From positions 1-60,762 of the forward strand of contig CABYCI010000003.1 in NCBI GenBank assembly GCA_902517425.1: DNA of 60,762 nt, given 5' to 3'. Source of the DNA: an uncultured SAR86 cluster bacterium (GTDB taxonomy: Bacteria > Pseudomonadota > Gammaproteobacteria > Magnimaribacterales > D2472). Made by a program: the position numbers and the translations under genes. Shown here piece after piece: positions 44,051 to 53,530 of this stretch (its first letter is position 1; each line of letters begins with the position of its first letter). The notes below the pieces were generated by a model, which did not search any database, was not told where the DNA came from, and was given only the letters and a program-made list of their open reading frames with translations.

Positions 44051-46312
44051 ATGAAACTTATATCAAGAATAATGTCAATTTCATTTTTGTTTTTCATTAC
44101 GTTGGATGTGGACTCACAAGAAAGTGAATCTAAAATTTCAAGTAGTGTTCTAATAGAAGAAGTTGTAGTTACTGCTAGAAAAAAAGAAGAATCAGCTCAA
44201 AGTGTGCCTGTTGCACTTACAGCTTTAAATCAAGAACAATTAGAAATCTTAAAGTTTAGAGACTTTAATGATTTATCCGTTGGTATGCCTAATGTTGCTA
44301 TGGATGACATTGGAACAACTAAAGGTACTCAGAATTTTAGTATCAGAGGAATTGGTATTAATTCATCAATTGCATCTGTCGAGCCTGCTGTTGCAGTAGT
44401 AGTAGACGGTGTATATATGGGTGTTAGTGCTGGAATGGTCTTTGATATGTTTGACTTAGAAAGTATTGAAGTTCTAAGAGGACCACAAGGAACATTATTT
44501 GGTAAAAACTCAACAGGTGGAGCAATACTTGTAAATACTGCTCTTCCAGGCGATGAAATAAAACAAAAAGCAAGAGTTGCCTTTGAGGGCGGAGGTCCAG
44601 GCGGCAATAACTCTATTGTGCAATATAGTTACTCAGGACCGGTTAGTGATACTTTAAAAGCAAAAATTAGTCTTCATAGAAGTGACGATGAAGGTTATTT
44701 TAAAAATTCATTTGATGGATCAAATCATGGTCAATTTGAACAAAATACAGTTAGATTAGCTTTTGTATATGAGCCAAGTGATAATTTTGATATGACGCTC
44801 AGAATTGAGAATAGTGATCAAGATGGAAGTGGTCCTGCAGCTCAATGCCATTTAGGAGCAAATGGAACTGGATGTCAGGCTGATGATGGAGCGGCTGTAC
44901 CAGCTCCAAATAGTACCTTTGACAGAAATTCATTGGACTTCAATATTGATAATCCAGGTTATCAAATTTCTGAAACAGACTTTATAACTGCAACATTAAA
45001 TTGGCATGGAGAAAATGGAACATGGACTAATGTTTTTGGCAAAAGAGAATACTCTCTCGAGGTTGATCTTGATGTTGATGCAAGATCGATTAGCTTCTTT
45101 GATGCACCAGGATCTTCTGCTATGGAGCAAATAAGCAATGAATTAAGATATTCTGGTTCATTAACAGATAACCTTGATATAACTGCTGGGCTATTTATGT
45201 TCGATGCTGATGTGATGGTATGGGACAATAGAGCATTAAGAGGTGCTCTATATGCAGCAGCTGGATCACCAGGTATATTTTTATGGCAATCCGGTGGCGG
45301 TCTTCATAACGTTGAACAAACAGCAATTTTTACAACATTAGATTATGCTGTTAATGATGATCTTTCTATAAATATTGGAGTTCGATTAACTGATGAAGAA
45401 AAAGAAATTCATTTAGCTTCTATTAATAGAAATGTCTCTGTTGGTCCTACTCCACCTTGTAGTGTGCCTGCTGGAACATGTGCATTTGATTATGTTGACA
45501 ATGATGCTTGGAAAACAACATCCCCAAAAATTGGTTTTACATACAATGCTGGTGAAAGCTCAATGATGTATGGTTATTGGACTAGGGTTTTTAAATCTGG
45601 TGGGTATAACCTCAGAAATAGTGTTGATTTAGCAACTTTTCCGGATGCATCACCAAAAGCAGATGATGAAACAGTTGAAACACTTGAGTTTGGTATGAAA
45701 ACAGACTTTGAAAAAGGTAGGTTAAATTGGGCTCTATTCAATACTATGGTAGATGATTCTCAAAGGATGACTAATATTCAAGATCCAGTTAGTGGTGTTG
45801 CACAGGTTGTAAAAAATGCAGGTGATATAGCTTACAGAGGTTTTGAAGTGGATGGAGTTTATTTAATTTCAGACGTTGTAACTATGGTTGCGTCAGTTGG
45901 TTATGTTCATTCAAAGTATGAAAACTTAATTTCTGATCTTAATGGTGACTTTATAATTAATGCATTAGATTATGCGCTTGAAATACCAAGAGCAGCTCCT
46001 CTTACATATAGTATTGGTTTTAATGTTGATGGGAATATAGGCTCGTGGCAGTCAATATCAAGATTTAGTTTTTATCACAGGGACAAGTCTTATTACAATG
46101 AAAATAACCAAGGATATATAAATGAACAGGATATCTTAAATCTTGGATATGATGTCTATTCTCCTGATGGAAAAATTAATATTGGGATATACGCTAAGAA
46201 TCTTAAGAATGAAGTAAAGCACGGTGGAGACACTAATTTAAGCTTTGGTGGAACTTTTGCGCCATTAGCAAAAGGTAAAATTGTTGGAGCTGAAGTAGTT
46301 TATAAATTCTAA
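44051..46312 (+). CDS. TonB-dependent outer-membrane receptor
   Basis: This is an outer-membrane ligand-gated channel energised by TonB; the substrate is unknown. A signal peptide (about residues 1-23) is followed by the TonB-box-like sequence IEEVVVTARKKEESAQSVPV. The plug domain has QNFSIRGIGINSS, VAVVVDGVYMG, and IEVLRGPQGTLFGKNSTGGA near residues 95-165. The barrel with about 22 strands ends VVYKF. Loop regions hold Cys pairs and, at residues 629-640, DLNGDFIINALD, which fits a dockerin-type calcium loop. The gene stands alone between tmRNA and rpsT, with its own promoter and a strong terminator, and looks like an accessory insertion in a core region. Confidence 0.95.
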   Translation: MKLISRIMSISFLFFITLDVDSQESESKISSSVLIEEVVVTARKKEESAQSVPVALTALNQEQLEILKFRDFNDLSVGMPNVAMDDIGTTKGTQNFSIRGIGINSSIASVEPAVAVVVDGVYMGVSAGMVFDMFDLESIEVLRGPQGTLFGKNSTGGAILVNTALPGDEIKQKARVAFEGGGPGGNNSIVQYSYSGPVSDTLKAKISLHRSDDEGYFKNSFDGSNHGQFEQNTVRLAFVYEPSDNFDMTLRIENSDQDGSGPAAQCHLGANGTGCQADDGAAVPAPNSTFDRNSLDFNIDNPGYQISETDFITATLNWHGENGTWTNVFGKREYSLEVDLDVDARSISFFDAPGSSAMEQISNELRYSGSLTDNLDITAGLFMFDADVMVWDNRALRGALYAAAGSPGIFLWQSGGGLHNVEQTAIFTTLDYAVNDDLSINIGVRLTDEEKEIHLASINRNVSVGPTPPCSVPAGTCAFDYVDNDAWKTTSPKIGFTYNAGESSMMYGYWTRVFKSGGYNLRNSVDLATFPDASPKADDETVETLEFGMKTDFEKGRLNWALFNTMVDDSQRMTNIQDPVSGVAQVVKNAGDIAYRGFEVDGVYLISDVVTMVASVGYVHSKYENLISDLNGDFIINALDYALEIPRAAPLTYSIGFNVDGNIGSWQSISRFSFYHRDKSYYNENNQGYINEQDILNLGYDVYSPDGKINIGIYAKNLKNEVKHGGDTNLSFGGTFAPLAKGKIVGAEVVYKF

Positions 46313-46323
46313 AATAGCTATTT

Positions 46324-46360
46324 AAAACGGCAGCTATAGCCTTAGTTGCCGTTTTTTTTT
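46324..46360 (+). terminator. Rho-independent terminator after the receptor gene
   Basis: AAAACGGCA pairs with TGCCGTTTT (nine pairs, 14-base loop) and runs into an unbroken tract of T. It is the clearest intrinsic terminator in the window and separates the receptor from rpsT. A palindrome AAATAGCTATTT lies just before it at 46312-46323. Confidence 0.88.
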
Positions 46361-46421
46361 ATAAAAACAATAGACATAAGCCCATTAGCTAATTAAACTA
46401 GCGACCTAAATTTAAATAAAT

Positions 46422-47713
<1,292 letters not shown>

Positions 47714-47971
47714 TTATTGAGGAATAACGTTTGCTGTTTTTCTTTTTTTAGGGCCTTTATATGAAAAATGAACCATGCCAGCTGCTTTTGCAAAAAGAGT
47801 ATCATCCTTACCGATTCCAACATTAATACCAGGATGGGTATTGGTTCCTCTTTGACGGATAAGAATCTCACCTGCTTTAACTATTTGGCCACCAAAACGT
47901 TTAACTCCAAGCCTCTTGGAATTAGAATCTCTTCCGTTCTTGCTTGATCCACCAGCTTTCTTATGTGCCAT
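47714..47971 (-). CDS. rpmA: Ribosomal protein L27
   Basis: L27 reaches the peptidyl transferase centre with its N-terminus. The 85 residues start [20 protein letters not shown], with [20 protein letters not shown] and [17 protein letters not shown] as core motifs. No N-terminal cleavage extension is present. The start shares one base with the rplU stop. Confidence 0.97.
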   Translation of the reverse strand: MAHKKAGGSSKNGRDSNSKRLGVKRFGGQIVKAGEILIRQRGTNTHPGINVGIGKDDTLFAKAAGMVHFSYKGPKKRKTANVIPQ

Positions 47972-48291
47972 TATTTACTCTCTAATTTTATATTCTTAAT
48001 CTCAACCTGAGAATGTTTTGCTCTGTGGCCAGATTTTCTCATACTATGCTTTCTTCTTCTAAAGCGCAATATAGTAATTTTCTCTGACTTAACAGTATCT
48101 TTTATTTCTGCTGTTACTTTAACATTAGAAAGATAAGGTTGTCCTACCTCAACATTTTCGCCATCGACATACAACAAAACGTTGTCAAAAGTAATTTTTT
48201 TGCCCACATCTTCCTTGAGAAGGTCTACTGACAAAATCATACCTTTTTCAACTTTATGCTGTTTGCCACCTGTTTCTATAACTGCATACAT
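47971..48291 (-). CDS. rplU: Ribosomal protein L21
   Basis: L21 is a large-subunit protein. I start at the ATG at 48291 ([17 protein letters not shown]), which has AAGGAT eight bases upstream and fits the family; an in-frame ATG at 48315 would add eight residues and lie at the expected transcription start. [20 protein letters not shown] is the conserved C-terminal part. It heads the rplU-rpmA-obgE group and has a strong promoter. Confidence 0.96.
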   Translation of the reverse strand: MYAVIETGGKQHKVEKGMILSVDLLKEDVGKKITFDNVLLYVDGENVEVGQPYLSNVKVTAEIKDTVKSEKITILRFRRRKHSMRKSGHRAKHSQVEIKNIKLESK

Positions 48292-48315
48292 AATATAATC
48301 CTTAAAAGCCCGCAA

Positions 48316-48344
48316 AATATACGCTTTAATGAAGAATTTATCAA
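48316..48344 (-). promoter_or_regulatory. Sigma70 promoter of rplU-rpmA-obgE
   Basis: On the minus strand TTGATA (48339-48344), a spacer of exactly 17 bases and TATATT (48316-48321) form a near-consensus promoter. The bases after it, TTGCGGGC, make a GC-rich discriminator of the kind that gives ppGpp control of ribosomal genes. The start would lie about 20 bases before the rplU ATG. Confidence 0.7.
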
Positions 48345-48381
48345 TACTTAGGTTACATTTTGATTAATTAAATACAGCCAT

Positions 48382-49326
48382 ATGAATAGAAACAAAAAAC
48401 TTGCTAAAGATATAAAACTTGTTGAAATGTTCATAAAGAAAGATATTAGTAAAGAAAAAACAATATCTGGACTTTATCAATATATTTTTAAATCTAATGG
48501 AAAGAAGATTAGAGCAAGACTGAATCTTATAGCATCATCAAAAAATATAAATAAAAATAGAATAAAGCTAGCTTCTGTAATTGAATTATTGCATACCGCA
48601 ACCTTAATTCATGATGATGTTGTTGATGACTCTGCAGTTCGAAGAGGAAGTAAATCTGTAAATAAGTTATGGACTAATTCTCATGGAGTCTTGATTGGTG
48701 ATTATATTTATTCAAAAGCTTTTATGTATATGGTTGATATAGGTAACAATAAAATACTTAATGAGCTTGCTAATGCGACTAATGATATTTCTCAAGGTGA
48801 GTTAATACAATTAGATGCTATTCAAAATTTAAATATCACACTTCAAAAGCTAAAAAAAATTAGTTACTACAAAACTGGAAGGCTTTTTGAAGCAGCGGCT
48901 AAAACAGGAGCAATAAATTCAAATGCTAATCAAGCATTCATATCCAACATTAGTGAGTGTGCAAAAAATCTTGGCATACTATTTCAAATTAAAGATGACA
49001 TGCTTGACTACTCCAATAATAAAAAAATAGGTAAGCCGGTTTTTCAAGACATTAATGAAGGTAAGGTTACATATCCTTTCTTTTATGCTTATAAAAAAGC
49101 AAATACCAAGGAAAGAAAAATTCTAAAAGAGCTTCTTTGTTCTTCAAAAAAAGTTAAGAGCATAGATATAGAGCTTATTAAAGATTTGGGTGGATTAAAG
49201 AAAGCAAAGCAATTAGCTAATCAATATTATAAAAAGTCTATTGAGTGTGCAATGAAAATAAAGAACTTAGATATCAGGGAAGAAATGATAGAATTATCCA
49301 ATAATGCTCTTAATAGGGAAAAATGA
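48382..49326 (+). CDS. ispB: Polyprenyl diphosphate synthase IspB
   Basis: IspB makes the long all-trans prenyl chain of ubiquinone. The first aspartate-rich motif lies in [20 protein letters not shown] near residue 80. The second lies in [20 protein letters not shown] near residue 210. [15 protein letters not shown] supplies the chain-length region. The 314-residue length is usual. The divergent arrangement with rplU is conserved in gammaproteobacteria. Its stop overlaps the fabA start (ATGA), an operon link that is not the E. coli arrangement. Confidence 0.94.
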   Translation: MNRNKKLAKDIKLVEMFIKKDISKEKTISGLYQYIFKSNGKKIRARLNLIASSKNINKNRIKLASVIELLHTATLIHDDVVDDSAVRRGSKSVNKLWTNSHGVLIGDYIYSKAFMYMVDIGNNKILNELANATNDISQGELIQLDAIQNLNITLQKLKKISYYKTGRLFEAAAKTGAINSNANQAFISNISECAKNLGILFQIKDDMLDYSNNKKIGKPVFQDINEGKVTYPFFYAYKKANTKERKILKELLCSSKKVKSIDIELIKDLGGLKKAKQLANQYYKKSIECAMKIKNLDIREEMIELSNNALNREK

Positions 49327-49847
49327 GTTTTAGTCAGAAAAGTCATTACACAAAAGATGAGCTTGTTGCATGTTCTAATGGCGAGCTATTCACGAATGAT
49401 GGTGATGGAAGATTGCCATCAGATCAAATGCTAATGTTTGATGAGATTATTAACATAAATGACCATTCTGGGAATTATGATAATGGCTCAATTGAAGCAA
49501 CTCTTGATATAAATCCTAATTTATGGTTTTTTGATTGTCACTTCAAAGAAGATCCTGTTATGCCGGGCTGTCTAGGCTTAGATGCAATGTGGCAACTTTT
49601 GGGTTTTTATCTATTATGGACAGGTCTCCCTGGTATTGGAAGAGCGCTTGGCGCAGACAATATTAAATTCTTTGGTCAAGTTCTTCCAAGTGCTAAAAAA
49701 GTTACATATAGATTAGATATTAAGAGAGTAATAAATAGAGGTGCTATAGTTGGTCTTGCTGATGGTGAGATGTATGTTGATGATAAAAAAATCTATACTG
49801 CTGAAAAACTAAAGGTTGGATTATTTAAGGATCCAAGTAATTTTTAA
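49323..49847 (+). CDS. fabA: 3-hydroxydecanoyl-ACP dehydratase/isomerase FabA
   Basis: FabA dehydrates and isomerises the C10 intermediate, the branch point to unsaturated fatty acids. The active-site His lies in [20 protein letters not shown] (catalytic His and Asp) near residues 75-90. The N-terminal [17 protein letters not shown] and the segment [17 protein letters not shown] [13 protein letters not shown] are FabA-specific, distinguishing it from FabZ, which is also encoded here. 174 residues. It is paired with fabB, whose start overlaps its stop by one base (TAATG). Confidence 0.96.
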   Translation: MSFSQKSHYTKDELVACSNGELFTNDGDGRLPSDQMLMFDEIININDHSGNYDNGSIEATLDINPNLWFFDCHFKEDPVMPGCLGLDAMWQLLGFYLLWTGLPGIGRALGADNIKFFGQVLPSAKKVTYRLDIKRVINRGAIVGLADGEMYVDDKKIYTAEKLKVGLFKDPSNF

Positions 49848-51055
49848 TGAAAAACGTAGTCATAACAGGTATTGGAATTAAATCTTGTATAGGTGGCAGT
49901 TATGATGAAGTTCTAGCAAGTTTACAAAATGGGAGATCTGGTATCGTCTTCAATGAAACTTATTCTGAAATGGGTTTTAGAAGTTGTGTTTCAGGATCAG
50001 TAGATATTAACCTGTCTGAATATATCGATAGAAAATTATTAAGATTTATGGGGGAGTCAGCTGGATATGCTTATTTAGCTACGAAAGATGCTTTAATCAT
50101 GGCAGGTATTGACGAAAGAGATCTAGATTCTCCAAAAATTGGCATTGTTGCAGGATCTGGTGGAGCCTCAACTAGAGTTATGGTAACAAGTGGAGATATA
50201 GCAAGAGAAAAAGGACCAAAAAGAATTGGGCCTTATGGTGTCACCAAAAGTATGTCTAGCTCAATATCAGCTATTATTGCTACTGCTCTTAAATTAAAAG
50301 GTATTAATTATTCTATATCTTCAGCATGCGCAACTAGCGCTCATTGTATAGGGCATGCTGCAGACTTAATAAAAAGTGGTCAACAAGATATAGTAATTGC
50401 AGGAGGAAGTGATGATGAGCATTGGAGTTCCTCATGTCTATTCGATGCAATGGGTGCCCTTTCATCAAACTATAATTCAACGCCAACAACTGCATCGAGA
50501 CCATATGACTCAAATAGGGATGGTTTTGTAATCTCAGGTGGTGCCGGAATGATAATACTCGAAGAAGAGGAACATGCAAAGAAAAGAGGCGCCAAAATCT
50601 TAGCAAAATTATCTGGATACTTCGCCAATTCAGATGGTTACGATATGGTTGCGCCATCAGGTGAAGGAGCTTTGAGATGCATGGAAGGAGCAATTAAACA
50701 ATCGAACGTCAAAATCGATTATATTAACACTCATGGAACAAGCACTCCTGTAGGAGATGCTGCTGAGTTGAATGCTATCAAACAATTATTTAGCTCAGAA
50801 GGCCCTATGATCAGTTCTACAAAATCAATGACTGGTCATTCTCTTGGTGCAACAGGTGCTCATGAGGCAATATATTCAATCATGATGATAAATGAAAAAT
50901 TTATAGCGCCTTCAATTAATATTGAATCATTATGTGATGAGGCCAAGGGTCTTGATATTATTACTGAGACAAAAGAAGTGGTTATTAAAAATATATTAAG
51001 CAACTCTTTTGGTTTTGGTGGAACTAATGCAAGTCTTGTTATTAGTAAGTATTAA
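49847..51055 (+). CDS. fabB: 3-oxoacyl-ACP synthase I FabB
   Basis: FabB elongates cis-unsaturated acyl-ACPs made by FabA. The catalytic Cys lies in SISSACATSAHCIGHA near residue 163. The two His residues lie in YINTHGTSTPVGDAAE near residue 297 and in SMTGHSLGATGAHEA near residue 330. SFGFGGTNASLV is the C-terminal glycine-rich loop. 402 residues. A fabA-fabB pair is the classic anaerobic unsaturated fatty-acid module. Its stop overlaps that of the convergent flavin enzyme by 4 bases (TTAA). Confidence 0.96.
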   Translation: MKNVVITGIGIKSCIGGSYDEVLASLQNGRSGIVFNETYSEMGFRSCVSGSVDINLSEYIDRKLLRFMGESAGYAYLATKDALIMAGIDERDLDSPKIGIVAGSGGASTRVMVTSGDIAREKGPKRIGPYGVTKSMSSSISAIIATALKLKGINYSISSACATSAHCIGHAADLIKSGQQDIVIAGGSDDEHWSSSCLFDAMGALSSNYNSTPTTASRPYDSNRDGFVISGGAGMIILEEEEHAKKRGAKILAKLSGYFANSDGYDMVAPSGEGALRCMEGAIKQSNVKIDYINTHGTSTPVGDAAELNAIKQLFSSEGPMISSTKSMTGHSLGATGAHEAIYSIMMINEKFIAPSINIESLCDEAKGLDIITETKEVVIKNILSNSFGFGGTNASLVISKY

Positions 51056-52131
51056 TATAGATTCAATAAAGCGTCTTTAGTATACGGAATTACATCATTT
51101 AACCTGCCTTCTTTCATTTTTACTACCCACTCATAGTCAGAGAGCAATGCTCTACCAACTGCAATAAGGTCATACTTCTCTTTTGCAATATCATCTAGAG
51201 CTTTATCTATGCTAGTTGGTTTAGCTGGCGCAGTCATATCAATAAAATCAGAATCAAGTCCAACACTTCCGACGCCTATTGTTGGAATATTAGAAATTTT
51301 CTTTGTCCAATATGCTAAATTTTCTTCTGAGTCTTCAAATTCACTTTCCCAGAACCTTCTCATGCTTGAATGAAGAAAGTCTAGTCCAGCTTCTACCGGT
51401 GGTATTAATATTTTTCTTAGATCATCTGGGGTAGAAGCAAGTTTCGCACTAAAATCATGTTGCTTCCATTGAGAGAATCTTAAACCAACTATAAATGTAT
51501 CATCTACATTTTCTTTAACTGCTTTAATAATATCTGATACAAATTGAGAACGTTTTCCGATTGAGCCACCATACGAATCTTCACGAATATTTGTACCACC
51601 CCATAAAAAATTATCTATTAAATATCCGTGAGCTCCATGAATTTCAACCCCGTCAAATCCAAGATCCTGACATATTTTTGCATCTGATGCATATGCATCT
51701 ATTGTTTCTTTAATGTCTTTTATTGTCATTTCGTGAGCAACCTTCCTTCCAGGTTTGACCAAACCAGACGCTGTATATCCAGGAACTTCTGGGTTCGGTT
51801 GCATGCCAAGTTTTCTAAATCCTCCACAATGCCAAAGCTGTGCAATTACAGCTCCATTATTATTTTTTATTCCATCAACTACTTTTTTCCAACCCTCTCT
51901 GGCTTCATTCGTATCTAATCTTGGAACATTTGGATAAGCACTTGATGCTTTGTGGCTAACTTCAATTCCTTCTGTAATTATTAACCCTACTTCTGCCTTA
52001 GCGCGCCTTGCGTAATATGAAATAACATCATCTGTAGGTATTCCTCCTGGTGATTGATTTCTTGTCATTGGGGCCATTACAACCCTGTTTCTTAAAACTA
52101 AGTTTTTTAATTTATATTCTTCAAAAAGCAT
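51052..52131 (-). CDS. Old-yellow-enzyme-type NADH:flavin oxidoreductase
   Basis: This FMN-dependent TIM-barrel ene-reductase has 359 residues. RNRVVMAPMTRNQSPGG near residue 15 binds FMN. AQLWHCGG follows, the substrate-binding motif EIHGAHGYLIDNFL lies near residue 180, and a C-terminal phosphate-binding region has TIGVGSVGLD and LIAVGRALLSDYEWV. Natural substrates of these enzymes are often unknown alpha,beta-unsaturated carbonyl compounds. It is co-directional with a crotonase gene 8 bases upstream and with ssb before that. Confidence 0.92.
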   Translation of the reverse strand: MLFEEYKLKNLVLRNRVVMAPMTRNQSPGGIPTDDVISYYARRAKAEVGLIITEGIEVSHKASSAYPNVPRLDTNEAREGWKKVVDGIKNNNGAVIAQLWHCGGFRKLGMQPNPEVPGYTASGLVKPGRKVAHEMTIKDIKETIDAYASDAKICQDLGFDGVEIHGAHGYLIDNFLWGGTNIREDSYGGSIGKRSQFVSDIIKAVKENVDDTFIVGLRFSQWKQHDFSAKLASTPDDLRKILIPPVEAGLDFLHSSMRRFWESEFEDSEENLAYWTKKISNIPTIGVGSVGLDSDFIDMTAPAKPTSIDKALDDIAKEKYDLIAVGRALLSDYEWVVKMKEGRLNDVIPYTKDALLNLY

Positions 52132-52139
52132 AGTTATTT

Positions 52140-53015
52140 TTAGCCTTCGTCATTAAATTGTGATTCTCTCCATGGGAAGTCAGGAGGTAAATCTGATGAA
52201 ATTTTGTTTTTAAAATCTGCATCTCTTTTTTCTAAAAAAGACATAACTCCCTCTTTGGCATCTTCAGAAGCTCCTCTAGAATTTATTAGCTTACTTTCAA
52301 TGATATGAGAATTTTCAGGGTTACTATCTGCTGATAATGACCATAGCATATGTCTTGTCATTGCAACTGAAACTGGTGCACTTGAATTACAAAATAAATC
52401 AGAAATTTCAATAGCTTTTGTTAAAAGTTCATTATCTTCAACTACATAGTTGACTAAACCAATTCTTAAAGCTTCTGAAGAATCAATGATTTTTCCTGAA
52501 TAGCATAATTCCAATGCCATTGGTATTCCCACAATTTTAGGAAGAAACCAACTTGCACAACCATCAGGAACAATACCTCTTTTTGCAAAAACAAATCCAA
52601 ATCTTGAACTTTTAGAGGCAATTCTTAAATCAGTTGGTAATTGCATCGTTGCTCCTACTCCAATAGCATCTCCATTACATGCAGAAATAATAGGTTTAAG
52701 AGAGTTATAAATCTTTAAATTTAATATCCCTCCAGCATCTCGTCTAAAATCTGAGGCATATTTTGCTTTTGTATCAAAACTTTTATCAAATGTTTTTTCT
52801 CCACCTGATAGATCTGCCCCTGCACAGAAAGCTTTTCCTGATCCTGTTAAAACAAGTGATTTAATATTGTCATTTGTATTTGTTATATCAATAGCATCGG
52901 TCATGTCATCTAACATTTGCATATTAAATGCATTGAGCTTTTCAGGTCTATTTAATTTAAGAAATGCTACTGAGTTTACTTCTTCAAGAGAAATAGTCTC
53001 ATATTCTTTTAACAA
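52140..53015 (-). CDS. Crotonase-fold enoyl-CoA hydratase/isomerase family protein
   Basis: The 291-residue protein carries the crotonase segments LNRPEKLNAFNMQM, GKAFCAGADLSGGE and NGDAIGVGATMQLPTDLRI. As in the other crotonase of the window, the first hydratase Glu is Ala (GVGAT) and the second is Asp (IVPDGCASWFLPKIVG), so classical hydration is doubtful. It has about 30 more C-terminal residues, ending near SSDLPPDFPWRESQ. The position between ssb (9 bases upstream) and the flavin oxidoreductase suggests a small acyl-CoA or enone pathway, which is inference. Confidence 0.88.
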   Translation of the reverse strand: MLKEYETISLEEVNSVAFLKLNRPEKLNAFNMQMLDDMTDAIDITNTNDNIKSLVLTGSGKAFCAGADLSGGEKTFDKSFDTKAKYASDFRRDAGGILNLKIYNSLKPIISACNGDAIGVGATMQLPTDLRIASKSSRFGFVFAKRGIVPDGCASWFLPKIVGIPMALELCYSGKIIDSSEALRIGLVNYVVEDNELLTKAIEISDLFCNSSAPVSVAMTRHMLWSLSADSNPENSHIIESKLINSRGASEDAKEGVMSFLEKRDADFKNKISSDLPPDFPWRESQFNDEG

Positions 53016-53024
53016 AATTTGTCT

Positions 53025-53462
53025 TTAAAAAGGAATATCATCATCTGTTAAACCAGGCCCGCTATCATCTTCTGGAAATGGAGTATTTGATGAATCATTG
53101 GCTTGAGTTGGAGATTCTGAAGTATTTCTTGAGCCTAACATGGTTAGCTGGTTGCCAAGAACTTCAGTTGTCCATCTATCTTTACCTTCTTTATCTTGCC
53201 ATTTACGAGTTTGTATTTTTCCTTCAATATAAACACTAGATCCTTTATCCAAATATTTCTCAGCTATCTCAGCTAAGTTTCCAAAAAATACAACTCTATG
53301 CCATTCTGTTTTGTCTCTATTTTCGCCGCTTTCTTTATCTTTCCATGATTCAGTTGTAGCTATTGATATATTTGCTACCGCTGTTTGAGTTGCTGTATAC
53401 CTCATTTCTGGTTTTTGTCCAAGATTGCCAACTAAAATTACTTTATTTACGCCTCTACTCAT
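53025..53462 (-). CDS. ssb: Single-stranded DNA-binding protein
   Basis: SSB coats single-stranded DNA in replication and repair. The OB fold starts [20 protein letters not shown], with [41 protein letters not shown] and QLTMLG. A short disordered linker leads to the acidic partner-binding tip DDDIPF. 145 residues, shorter than E. coli (178) through the linker. An AGAGG ribosome-binding site lies before the ATG. It is divergent from uvrA. Confidence 0.96.
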   Translation of the reverse strand: MSRGVNKVILVGNLGQKPEMRYTATQTAVANISIATTESWKDKESGENRDKTEWHRVVFFGNLAEIAEKYLDKGSSVYIEGKIQTRKWQDKEGKDRWTTEVLGNQLTMLGSRNTSESPTQANDSSNTPFPEDDSGPGLTDDDIPF

Positions 53463-53530
53463 AATTACCTCTTATAATATGTAGAAGTTTAACCTAATTT
53501 AATTTTTTCATCACGGAATTTTTATTTCAT

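Noticed and set aside
46312..46323. Palindrome AAATAGCTATTT as an operator
   Set aside because: It lies between the receptor stop and its terminator, where it more likely extends the terminator region or is chance in AT-rich DNA.
47971..48315. Longer L21 reading from ATG 48315
   Set aside because: The ATG lies at the predicted transcription start; the ATG at 48291 has a good ribosome-binding site and the normal L21 N-terminus.
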